Positions 30,583 to 40,756 of a stretch of 41,206 bases of DNA are shown here, piece by piece. The translations under genes and the position numbers were made by a program. Source of the stretch: Byssothecium circinans (lineage: Eukaryota; Ascomycota; Dothideomycetes; Pleosporales; Massarinaceae); the NCBI GenBank assembly GCA_010015675.1, contig ML977069.1, forward strand, positions 1-41,206, in the 5' to 3' direction. Every line of letters begins with the position of its first letter. Position 1 is the first letter of the stretch. The notes under the pieces are model-generated. The model saw only the letters and a list, made by a program, of their open reading frames with translations. It ran no database searches and was not told the origin of the DNA.

Positions 30583-31577
30583 TTGGTCTTAGCGTGCCCA
30601 CTTACTAACTATCACGCTTCCATCGCACCTCAATATGACATCGGGACACTGGATGCATTGGCCCTCGAGCTTATCCAGTCTGTCTTGGTACAGCTAGACA
30701 TATCTTCTCTTATGAATTTTCGAAGAGTAAATCCGAGAGCCTTGCAGGTCGTGGACGACTTACCCCAGTACAGAGAGATATCGTCACGCATGCGCCTAAC
30801 GTCATCCGTGGAATTCTCAGCATTGAAACCGGCCGATGGATAACCTGCGAGACTCTTTTTAGCACATTCTGCACGTCGGAATGCGAACTTTGTGGAGATT
30901 TTGGCGGCTATCTTTTCCTGCTCACCTGCAGACGAGTCTGTTTTTTTTACCTCTGCGAGAATAGGGCATTTCTTCCCGTGTCGTATGGTTTAGCCGTACG
31001 AAAATTTGGCATCACCCGCCGAATTCTTGACACGCTACCTCGTATGAAAAGTATCCCTGGGATATACTCGCCTAATGAAAGGCGAATTCGTGGACGGCTA
31101 CGCTTGGTCGATTTCGAATCAGCCCAGCAAGCAGGCATCAAATTCCATGGGTCAACCATCGCAATGCAACGATATGCTACGGATCAGGCAGCCCAGAGGC
31201 AACAAAGGTTTGAAGAAAGAGCATCTCAAGCAATATCTGGGGGTCACCACCGCACGCCACGTCGTCGCAGTGACGATCCCTTCGATGGGCACTCCGGAAA
31301 TGCAGTACGTTTCATGGCGGTCGTACAAACGCCAGCGTTCAACCGTAGTACCCGGGAATTACTCTCAGGGTCCTATTGCATTAGATGTAAGCGTTCACAC
31401 CATCAACGACCCTGGCACTTCAGGCGCAGATTCACCGTGACATCGTTTCTTGTGCATCTGCGTGAATGCGGACTCATTCGAGATGGGAAACACTGGGCTA
31501 ACGAGGTATTGACCTTGACTAAACGCGAATCATATTCCTCCGGAAAGACTGACAACATAAAGGCATTGGAAAACTAA
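30583..31577 (+). pseudogene. F-box protein gene, frameshifted and lacking a start
   Basis: The first frame reads YDIGTLDALALELIQSVL, then LDISSLMNFRRVNPRAL and DDLPQYREI, an F-box of the type common in filamentous ascomycetes. Right after YREI the family sequence jumps frame: IVTHAPNVIRGILSIETGRW continues only if two bases (an AT doublet at 30777-30780) are skipped. From there the other frame carries CETLFSTFCTSECELCGDFG, LTCRRVCFFYL, LPRMKSIPGIYSPNE and LVDFESAQQAGIKFHGS, all typical of this family, and stays open to 31577. No ATG precedes the F-box in frame, and the zinc-ribbon cysteines usually ahead of it are missing (only CPLTNYHAS remains). The F-box would bind Skp1 and the rest substrate, but the gene as it stands cannot encode the full protein. 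Confidence 0.7.
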
Positions 31578-31798
31578 GCTGTGTCCCTATTGTCTACATC
31601 AAATCAACGGTGCATTTCGCCTTTCCCTGGCCTAACCATGTGCTTGGAACACATGCGGACGGAGTTGGGACGGCATTTGGAACCCGCAATTCATCGATCA
31701 TTTAGAAATACAATGCATTTGCAGTAGCCTATATAAAATGACCCGGCTACGTGACAGCCTGAATGGCATTTGCTTTCCATCATCAGGTCGGTCTGATA
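31578..31798. other. convergent 3' region
   Basis: About 220 bases between the F-box pseudogene (plus) and the stop of the O-methyltransferase (minus). Nothing else is seen. Confidence 0.45.
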
Positions 31799-33244
31799 TC
31801 AATCTCTTTCAGCTTCAATCACGCCCTCACCACCACCAGGAGGAATCCAGAACCTGATCACCTTCAATCCCGCTTTGTTGAGCAACTCCTTCCACTGAGT
31901 TTCAGTTCTCTCCTGAGCTGCATGCATAGCCATCATCTGCAGATCGAAACCTGCTGGGAATAATGGACAACCTTGGTTTGGCAGAATGAACTCGTTCAAC
32001 AAGAGTTTCGAGTAGCCAGCCTTCATTGCCGCAGCGGTGTGAGAAAGGATCCGGATACACACGTCGTCGGACCAGTCGTGCATAATGAAGTGGAAGAAAT
32101 ACGCACGCGCCCCTTGCTTACGGTCAGTCGTCTCCCACCAATACAGAAAGCGGATACTAACTAACCTCTGATGGGCTGTGGCGTGAAAAAATCGTACTTC
32201 ATTCTCCTGATACCTTCATCAAGGTGCTGGATATCGTCGATAACAGCAGGGAGATCTTGAAGGACCAGTGTGCCCTTGGTGTTGTTAAACTTTCTCCCAA
32301 ACGCTTGCACATCATGACCGCGACCTCCTGCGACATCGACCAACAAAACCTCAGAGCCTTGTTTGCTCGTTTCGACACCGTTCAGCAGTCGTTCCTGCAC
32401 AGGCCACCATTCGATCCAACTTGGTCGTGAGCCACGTATCCCAGACATGCACGTGTTGAAATTGTCGAGAACATTTGGTATCTTGCCCCAGTATTCGAAG
32501 GCTTCTTCATCGGTGCCGAAGGCGTATTGGAATAAGCCTTTTCTCGGGTCCTCGGGCTGGCGGTACCCATTCTCTTTCAAGAATGAGGGCAGTTTGATTG
32601 CAGATGTAGTTCCTTGGTCCCAGCTACCATTGCAAGTCAGTACAGCCATGTATCATGTACCACAAGGCTTAACAACGCTTGCCACTGATTGGCTTGCTGG
32701 AGTACCGCAGCACTTCTGCCCTCGTGCTGGATAAACTCTGTCTCGGAGAATCGGGTTGAAGCAAAAGAACACGTACAAATGGATGTGTGCAGCCTCAATG
32801 GGCGGAATGCACATGGCGTTTGTGATCGGCGTTGCCGTCCACGTATTCTCGCCAACTTCACGGACAAAGTGCAAGGCCGACAGTGGGCGTAACAGGCGTA
32901 TGAGCAGTGTTTCGGAGCAGCCGGATGCTTTGGAGAGTTCGGAGGCGGATAGGGGAGATTCTGCACCTGCGATCAGATGGAAGAGCTTCAGGTCGATTGC
33001 AACTCGTGCCGTGGCTGCGAAGATTGGCTAGACGAATGGTAAGCATATATGCAAGAAGATTTCAGCGCGAAAATGGCAATACGTGGAAACAGAGCTCGAT
33101 AGCGGCATCCTCTGGCTTTTGAAGAACTAACTCGAGCTTCTTCGACAAGTGTAAGCCTGCTGCATGCGCCTCTACATCTTCGACGAAGTTTGGTTGCTTG
33201 GATAATGAGGAGAGCTCCTCGATGAGCTTTTGGGCTTCAGACAT
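31799..33244 (-). CDS. SAM-dependent O-methyltransferase
   Basis: Four exons (33244-33083, 33027-32777, 32623-32166, 32112-31799), 394 residues, with the three introns (55, 153, 53 nt) joined in phase over conserved sequence. It transfers methyl from S-adenosylmethionine to a hydroxyl of a small molecule. Visible: the N-terminal dimerisation half (PIFAATARVAIDLKLF, GENTWTATPITNA), the SAM motif LLVDVAGGRGHD, LVLQDLPAVIDD, and the catalytic region GARAYFFHFIMHDWSDD with the general-base His. This class of fungal O-methyltransferase often sits in polyketide or PKS-NRPS clusters, and the megasynthase remnant is 1.2 kb away on the same strand, so methylation of its product is a fair inference. 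No signal peptide; cytosolic. No lesion is seen, unlike its neighbour. Confidence 0.9.
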
Positions 33245-33721
33245 TTTGAGGATCTGTATTTGGATTTGCGGTTTTGGAAGGGAAAGGAGCTCTGTGAAAC
33301 ATCGGTGGTGAAATGTCTCATTGCCGAATTCATGCGGTCAGACGCTGCGCCGCTAATCTCCAATCAACCATTGACGTCACACAACTCCGTACCGCAACTG
33401 TCGATGCATAAGGCGAAGAAGTATGTGGTGACACAACCTCCTGCCAAGGATATGCTATTTTTTCCAACTCTTCCGAACTCAGCAAGAGCGGTCAGCAATT
33501 TCCGTTTTATTCCCTCATGTGCGCCCGTTGCTGGGGAAGTTGACAACGGACTGAAGCATGCAGGATTTGAATTTTCCCACCCCTGGGTTTCAATATACAC
33601 ACCCTGTAGAGGCATCCCATTAAGTCCCCGTCCTCGGGAAAGCGGCACGGCGTAGACGATGGGGTCGCGGGTCCTGTTCCTATCCAATGCACCCCTCTTG
33701 TGAGCCCATATATGCATCATT
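33245..33721. other. intergenic, O-methyltransferase upstream region
   Basis: About 480 bases. Frames on both strands (33230-33655 plus, 33364-33720 minus) are open but show no family pattern. The minus frame contains an NRTRDP peptide of the sort produced by antisense tRNA-like sequence, but no cloverleaf could be drawn. Confidence 0.4.
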
Positions 33722-33898
33722 TTGTTTGGATCAAATCGTCCGAATCTTTCACGTACAACCAGTGATGTGGCTGAAGTCGGAAGCTACAATCACACAAGTC
33801 TAGTACCAACCACCGAAGGAGTTATATGGAGTTTGGCATCACTTGCCATCTTCATCGTCTCTCTGCGACTCTATACACGCATTTCTGTCGGACGCAGG
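33722..33898 (+). pseudogene. fragment of a rhodopsin-domain (PF20684-like) membrane protein gene
   Basis: The frame reads TSDVAEVGSYNHTSLVPTTE followed by a membrane helix GVIWSLASLAIFIVSLRLYTR and ISVGRR, the first helix and following loop of the fungal seven-pass rhodopsin-domain family. No ATG opens the frame. After GRR there is a possible donor (GTTAATCC), but none of the remaining six helices is found before the minisatellite. It is best read as a 5' gene fragment left by rearrangement. Confidence 0.4.
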
Positions 33899-34417
33899 TT
33901 AATCCTCTCCGCTTACGTAACCGTTCATCCGAAGTCGTTCGAGTTCCGAGGCCGGTGCGCCTTATCCTTATCGTGTTTTTTCCTTGTGTTGATACCATAC
34001 TGTACTCAGTACTAGTGGCGATGATTGCTCCTTCTTTGATACACGCATACTGCTAGGATCATTTATCATGTTGGATGGGACGACTAGCAGGTGAGATATT
34101 CACAGTTCCTATGGTGGAGAATGGGGAGAATGGGGAGAATGGGGAGAATGGGGAGAATGGGGAGAATGGGGAGAATGGGGAGAATGGGGAGAATGGGGAG
34201 AATGGGGAGAATGGGGAGAGAGGAGAGCAACAAGTACGAAGACGTTAGCCTTCAAGCGCTTCAAATATTGGGCCATGAACTTAAGTGGAGCATTATGCGA
34301 AAGCTCCTCTTTCAAAGCTAGCTTCGGCATGACTGAAGAAGGTAATCAAAAGGGAGGGAATTGGATACTCTATCCTGCCCATCACAACACAACACCACCC
34401 GCGCACATCTAACAAAT
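33899..34417. other. intergenic with minisatellite
   Basis: It contains the 9-bp minisatellite (separate entry) and the 3' flank of the megasynthase remnant. Frames across the repeat are low-complexity artefacts. Confidence 0.5.
34120..34218. repeat. 9-bp G-rich minisatellite, 11 perfect copies
   Basis: The unit AATGGGGAG repeats eleven times without mismatch, preceded by one imperfect copy (ATGGTGGAG, 34111-34119) and followed by a shortened AGAGGAGAG. The plus strand is almost pure purine with a GGGG run every 9 bases. The period is a multiple of three, so all frames stay open through it (Met-Gly-Arg or Asn-Gly-Glu repeats), but no gene is implied. Confidence 0.97.
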
Positions 34418-37400
34418 TCAAGCGTACTCCCCAAGGTACGGGAAATCTAGGTTCCCACGACCCACAACATTAGCACGCAAATAACTCACGATGAGATCGT
34501 CTAGCCCCAGCTCTGCCGCCTTTTCAACCCACTCCTCGATGTCCGCTGTCGCAAATTTTCCACCATACAATTCTTTCATTCTGGTAGCCAACCTGCCAAA
34601 GGGCACCTTGACTCCACTGCTATGATGGTGAAACGCAAGACCGGCTTTGGCTGGAGCACAGCTCACAATCTCCACAGCTACTTCGTCAACAGAACGGAAG
34701 TCGAAGAAGCCATTCGCATGGGGAATATTGGGCACCGTCCGGCTGAGCAGTGAATATCGGATCACGGAATTCAACGCATCGTCATGTGTCGCTGTAGCTC
34801 CTACTAGGGAGCACGGTCGATGGATCGAGACGGGGAGCCCCGTCATCCTCGCTACATTTTCCAGGTAAATTTCGCTCGCCCATTTACACGCCATGAAGCC
34901 TTCTGAGCCATCTGTGGGCGGTGCATAAGCGGACATGGACTTTGGCGGCGCGGAATGAGAGCCCGAAAGCAAGACCACTCGTGGAGAGGATATAAAGTGG
35001 AACGGCACTTTGCGGGAAGCCGCTAATTCAGCCAAAGTACGTGTCGACGTGTAGTTGGCGGCCCGGACTGAGGTATAGTTGTTCAGGCAATGACCTTGCG
35101 CTCCCGCGTGCATGATTTGATCCATGCTCGACTTCAGCGTCGCCATCTCGCCGTTGGATAAACCAAAGTTGGGACTTGCGAGGCTACCATGGTACACGAG
35201 CACCTTGGAGCTGGGCGGGAGTTGATATTGTGCCTCCGCTGGTACGGCGATGCAATAGATCTTCGCAACATCCGGGTGCGTGATCAGTGCCTCAAGGATG
35301 TGCCTTCCGAGAAAACCAGTAGCGCCGGTCAACACCACGACTCGTTTTGTCTGTTTCGGTGGAGATGAATCTTCGTCGTAGATCATAGTAAATATCTCTT
35401 GCGTTACGCTCGTCTCCTCGTTCCAGTTGATTGGCTCAGATACCAGCTGACTTCTTCCCAGGTTCGTCGCTGCTGCCATGTTCCGCAGAGTGCTTGACTG
35501 ATACAAATCGCCAAGCTCTATAATGACCCCCATCTTTTCTTTGATGGAATGCTGTAGGCGTAGTAGAAGCAGTGAGCTCCCACCAACAGTGAAGAAATCA
35601 GTTTCGGGCCCAATAACATTAGCACCGAGGGATTCACCAAGGACTTCTTTCCAGATGAGTTGCAATTCTCCTTCGCTGACGTTCAACCGCATTTGGTGCT
35701 TGCGGTCTTGAGCCTGCTTTGGTAGTGGCATTGCTGTGACAGCTTGTCGGTCTACCTTCCCGTTTGTGGTCATGGGCAATCGATCCAATGGCAAGATCAG
35801 AGAAGGTATCATGTATCGAGGTAAAGGGAGCTCAGAACGCAGTGTGCTAAGAGAATCTAGGCTCGAATCATGCCTTTGGGCCAACACTACGTGGGCGACA
35901 AGGAATTCAGGCGTGCCACGAACAGTAACCACGGCGTCGGTGAGAGTCCCTTTAGCCGTCGATAGGATAGAGTAAGCCACTTCGCTGAGGTCGACCCTGA
36001 GCCCTCGTAGTTTGATAATTGTATCGCCCTCTATACGGCCCAAGAGAATCAGCGATCCATCTTCGCGCAGGCAACCCTTATCTCCGGTCTTGTACACAAA
36101 GTTGAAGTCGTTGGAAGCTTTCGGATACTTTGCAAGTTGATCGTGAAGAAACTTGGCGGAGTCGGCATCGTTCCCAAAGTATCCCATAGCTACACCTCTG
36201 CCACCAACGCAGATCTCCCCAGGAAAGCCAACTGGTTGTGGCTCACAGTCTCGCCCACTGATATACACAGACGTGTTTGGGATGGGTTTCCCAACGGTGA
36301 GGGTAACATCTGTGAACGACATCTTGGTGCTCAATGGGATTGGGTTCAAAGTGGTTGCGCAAGAGAGCTCCGTAGGACCATAGCAGTTCACCACTGCGAG
36401 GTCCAGCAACTCCAGTCGTCGAAACTCTGACAAGAGACTGTCTGTCATAACTTCGCCTCCGGAACACGCATACTGCCAATTTTTGCATTGACGTAGGGTG
36501 TCAGCAGCATAGGTTGTAAGTGTTGAATACTCTGAGGGTGTACATATTGTGAATTGGATTGATTCGCGCAGCATTAGCTCAGCAATGCGAACTGGATCAC
36601 CCCGAATGTCGGAAGGAACGACCACCAGAGTACCCGCATTAGCAATGGCGTTGAAGGCTTGGGCGAGAGACATGTCGAAGCCAGTCGAGCTTTGCTGGAG
36701 AACTCTGGCTTGTCCAAGGTCTAGGACGGCTGCTTTTGCGGCGGCGTAGTTCATGATACCGCTCTGGGTGATCCGGACACCTTTGGGAATACCAGTGGAT
36801 CCGCTAGTAAACAGCAAGAAGCCGTAATCTCGAAAGGCTTTGGGTGTGTTCTCATCAGCAGAAGGTGGTACATCAGAGAGATTCAGATTGGGCATCATAT
36901 GTTGTCCAGTACAAAGCTTCTTCGCATCCTCCGCAGTGATGACATCGCAGATAGCTAGCTTCGGTTGACAAACGGCAGTCATCGCTCTTTGTCGTGTGCT
37001 TGAAACGGTGATATCCAGGGGAACGTATATGGCTCCGACGTGCAGGATGCCCAGCATCGCCGCAAAAGTGTCCTGACTGGGTTGGCACAACACTGCGACA
37101 TGATCGCCGCTTGTCACTCCGGCTCTCGAGATGGCAGCCGCCAGAGTGTTGACCCGACGTGAAAGTTGGCCGTAGGTGAGGAACCCTCCTCCATCCTTTA
37201 TGGCTAAAGTGTCCGGAAACGAATCGCACACTTGGTAAAATCTCTCAATCAGGGTCACTGGCCACTTGCTCTCTACCCGTGGTCCCTGTCCAAGAGAGAG
37301 TGCGTTGTCAACCTGCGTCCTGGCATAGAGCTGGCAATCTCCGATATTGATCGATGGAGTCGACGCGAGAGTTTTGACCATATGAAGATAGGCATCAAGA

Positions 37401-40400
37401 ACCCAGTGAGTTGTTGTCGAGGAGTACATGTCACTGTTTGATGTCACCTCTACCAAGTGGCTCGAATCGGTCTGCGTCACATTGAAAACCATATCATATG
37501 GCGTCTTGGCATCCTGGTATCTTTCCAAACTCATAGAGCAGTCGGCCAGTTTGGCGCTCAGCAATTCACCCACGCGGAAGTTGAACGCGATCTGGAAAAG
37601 AGGAGCAGCTCGCGATGATCGGTGCATTCCTAGCTTTTCCAGCGTATGTTCGAAAGGGACTCGCGCGTGTCGCATTCCCTGCCGCACTGTTTGCGAGGTA
37701 TGATGCAGGAGTCCCGCGAAAGGCCTCTCATGATTCATGTGTAGACGTATTGGAAGTAAATTGGTGAAATGACCAACCACTTCCGTGAATCGGCCGCGGC
37801 CCGCGTCCGTAACTCCGATACTTATCTCCTCCAACTCAAGCAACCGTGCAAAAAGGCTCGCAACTACAGCTAGATAGAACTGCATCGTAGTATCCTCATG
37901 GTCCTTGCTTGTACTCATGATACGATGGATTGCTTCACGGCCGAGAGTTCTTTGTGCCGTGTTAGTATTATATCTGTGCTGGAAGTCTTTTCTTTTCCGG
38001 CGCGCCAATGGTAATGGAGGTAGTACCGGCGGAATTGGATCCAGCTGATGCAACCAATATTTTACTGATTTTTCAAACGCACCACTCGCACTATCATCAT
38101 GCTGGCGACGGGCAAAGTCGAAAGAAGAGTGGGCAGGTTTTGGCAGAGGAAGCATTTGGTAAGATCGGGTCAGGTCCCTGAGGAATATGTGCCAACTGAC
38201 ACCATCCATGATAATGTGATGACAGCCGAATAAAAATGTATGGGAAACCGCAGATTGGGTAATCAAGGCAGTCTGGAAAGTGTCTCCACGGGAGAGTACA
38301 TACTCATGGTCCGCGATTCGTTGGAAGGCCTGCTGTACGTCTTCGTCTTGGGCGATTTGGATGTTCTCCAGATGTGCTCTCGTAACGTGGCAGGCTATGG
38401 CTTGCAAAGGTTGCATGTGCAGAGGTTCTACGAAAAAGCGAGTTTGATAAGCTTCATGCCGCACCAACGTCCTCGACAATGCTTGACAGAACCTGTCCAC
38501 GTCCAGAGGGCCTGTGATGCTATATTGTGCCGTGACATTGAACATGGTTGGATCATTCAGGAGACTTTGCATGAAGTGCGTGCTCGCCTGAGCAAAGGAC
38601 ATCTGTTCAAAAATCATCTCGACTTCATTTTGGTCCGTCCTTGCGTCTCCAATGGTTGTTGTTGATACGGCAGAGGCCACAGAGTTCTTTTCAGGAAGGA
38701 TAGACTCGTTATCTAACAACCTAGACTGCTGTTGAGATTGGGTTATACTCAAGAGTGTATCGTTGTGTGCGGTTGGGGAGTCGAAGGCAGCAGCGTAAAC
38801 CGTTTCAGTATCATTCGCGCCTTTCGTATCAGACGCATCGTCAGGCGAAGAATGTTCTTTTGGCGCCCGCTCCTGTCGAAGTAAAATGCTCTCGTCCCAC
38901 ACGCGAGGCGTAATAGACGAGATCGACTCGTGACCAAGGATACCAAGTAGTGGAACGTCAATCCCAACGTATTCTAGCAGCCAAGTCCGTATCTCAACAG
39001 CAAGCAGAGAGTCTAAGCCTAAATCCGCGAGAGGCGCTTTACTGTCAATCTGATCGGCGGGAGTATTGATCATGGCCCCAATTTTCTTGAAAAACAATTT
39101 CTTGAATGCCTCTTCGGCTTCAAACCGGGATGACGCACGGATGAAGAGCTCCCTTGAGTCGTTGTTTGAGGTAGCTTTTTGGTGTGGTGTATGCGCCGAA
39201 AATGGCGCAATCATATGGGAGAACCGTGGGTGGTTGTACCACGGAGGTTTCGAGATTGAATTTGGCATGTCCCTGTATGGTTCAATTCCAACGGTGACGT
39301 CTCCACTAGAAGCCTCGGGATGACCAGCCAAATTGCTAGTACAAACGCGTGATGGAACTCAGTCTCGGCAAGGGGAGTGTAAAAATTGGACTCAAGGTGC
39401 TGTTCCACAGTACCTTTAGCCCTTTGAGCTCTCGCAACAAAGCCAACGTCAACGATCATGCCCAAACTGAGCACAGAAGCCGTCAGACCCACTCGCCTGC
39501 GTTTCTCAACCAAACTTGTCATGAACATGTTTGCGGCGTGATAGACGGACTGTCCGGCATTACCGTAGACGGTCCCCAATGAGGAGAAGGCAACAAAGAA
39601 GTCCAAGTCTTTCTCGGAGAATTCCTCGTGCAAGTGCAAAGTTCCTTCCGTCTTTGGCCTGAGTTGCCTCTCCATCATTTCCGTAGTTGTGTTAATGAAC
39701 AGAGAGTCTTCGAGCACAAGCGCAGCATTGGCCACCCCAGCTATTGGAGGCATTGTACGACGAACTGTTGCGACGACTTCACGAACATGTTTCTTATCCG
39801 TTACATCCATGTTGAAGGCGCGAATATCAGCCCCAAGTGAAGTCAAGCTCGCCACCCAGTTCTCACTTTTGGAGGTCGTTCGGCTGGCAAGTGCTATGTG
39901 TTGTACGCCATGATGGACCAAAAATCGGCACAGAGAGTGGCCCAAGTCACTATTCATGCCTATCAGGAAGTAGGTTCGCGCGCTCGAGAACAACCTACTA
40001 ACGTCAAGCGGAGGCACATTGATGCGCAGTGGAGTATTGGTTCGCCATTCCACCACTGTGGTAAGTCGTGCATGGTGTTTGGGATCTGAAAAAGCCTCTG
40101 TCAAATCGACGACCCTTGGTGCTGGAACGTGCTTGATCGTTTTAGCCAGTTGGAATGCTGCCGCAATCGTTGCACGCTTGAGAGTCATAGCGCTAGCGTC
40201 GAAGCGCCGTACCGACCACGATCCAGCGAAGCGACACAATGCATTGTCTACAGCGACATTAGAGAGTAGCCACAGTATACCCATCTTCCGGAGTATTGGC
40301 CGGCAAAGTGCTCCGCTCTGAGTCAAGCGATGAACGTGTGGGCCCCTTGGACGTAAGCCACTGGCGGTCGATGTTGTGAATTGTACCTCCCGTCCTCTTG

Positions 40401-40454
40401 ATTCTGCCGCTAAGGATAAGGCTTCTGCAACACCTCGTGGTGGGTCGTGGACTA
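34418..40454 (-). pseudogene. PKS-NRPS hybrid megasynthase, C-terminal half, interrupted by a retrotransposon and a frameshift
   Basis: Reading from the LTR edge leftward: end of the polyketide module, a KR domain (FLIGMNSDLGHSLC; FSSLGTVYGNAGQSVYHAAN with Tyr and Asn kept), an ACP (LADLGLDSLLAVEIR, Ser codon at 39010-39008), a condensation domain with intact HHIIMDG (about 38221-38201), an adenylation domain (FTSGSTGIPKG, NCYGPTE, YKTGDKG, GRIEGDTIIKLRG, NGKVDR), a PCP (DFFTVGGSSLL) and a terminal reductase-like domain (VVLTGATGFLG). In the last, the SDR Tyr of YxxxK is Phe (GFMACKWASE). Known relatives join a polyketide to an amino acid and release it by reduction or Dieckmann cyclisation. 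Two lesions: coding sequence abuts the LTR at 40454, so KS, AT and DH are missing from this side, and one base is lost in an A/T run at 39330-39332 between KR and ACP. The rest is open for over 1600 codons, so inactivation looks recent. Confidence 0.9.
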
Positions 40455-40611
40455 TGTTGGACTGAACAGTACTTGACTGTTCCGGACGGTTCAGTACCGT
40501 TCCGGCTTAGCGTTGGCTCCTGCCTATATAGTCGCCTCTCCTGAGCTACACTACTCCACACACAATTCATCACGTTCTCATCGCATGCTCTCGGGTCTCT
40601 ACTGTCCAACA
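40455..40611 (+). repeat. 5' LTR (157 bp)
   Basis: The LTR runs from TGTTGGAC to GTCCAACA, a perfect 8-bp inverted terminal pair with the canonical TG...CA ends. It contains a TATA box at 40525-40530 and repeated TTCCGG(A/C)-type words near 40480-40505. Very short for an LTR, but the ends and the adjacent primer site fit. Confidence 0.88.
40525..40530 (+). promoter_or_regulatory. TATA box of the retrotransposon LTR
   Basis: CCTATATAGTC lies 81 bases before the LTR end, in the position expected for the U3 promoter that drives gag transcription to the right. Confidence 0.6.
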
Positions 40612-40622
40612 GTTATGAGCCC
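40612..40622 (+). other. primer-binding site for initiator tRNA-Met (internal half-tRNA type)
   Basis: GTTATGAGCCC starts immediately after the LTR. Its complement GGGCTCATAAC is the anticodon stem and loop of eukaryotic initiator tRNA-Met. Drosophila copia and several fungal copia elements prime from this internal tRNA region rather than from the 3' CCA end. Confidence 0.8.
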
Positions 40623-40756
40623 GGCCTAACTCCATCTACTTTATCATTATATACGAACAAGTAGCCATACTACCCCCGTCCACACCGATCTACCGACACC
40701 TTGTTGTGCACCTTCCACCTACTTCAGCGTCACTCGCGATTAAGTAGCCTACAACA

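Noticed and set aside
33364..33720. Minus frame with an NRTRDP peptide, suggesting antisense of a tRNA
   Set aside because: The plus strand near 33660-33700 (GGGTCGCGGGTCCTGTTCC) resembles a T-arm only loosely; no acceptor, D or anticodon stem could be paired.
34091..34330. Plus and minus frames of 73-76 codons through the minisatellite (MGR or HSP repeats)
   Set aside because: All frames are open because the 9-bp unit has no stop; flanks show no gene.
34418..39331. Reading the long frame as a complete NRPS starting at the ATG at 39331
   Set aside because: The preceding KR domain continues into it across a one-base shift, and the frame starts directly upstream of an ACP; it is the C-terminal part of a PKS-NRPS, not a stand-alone NRPS.
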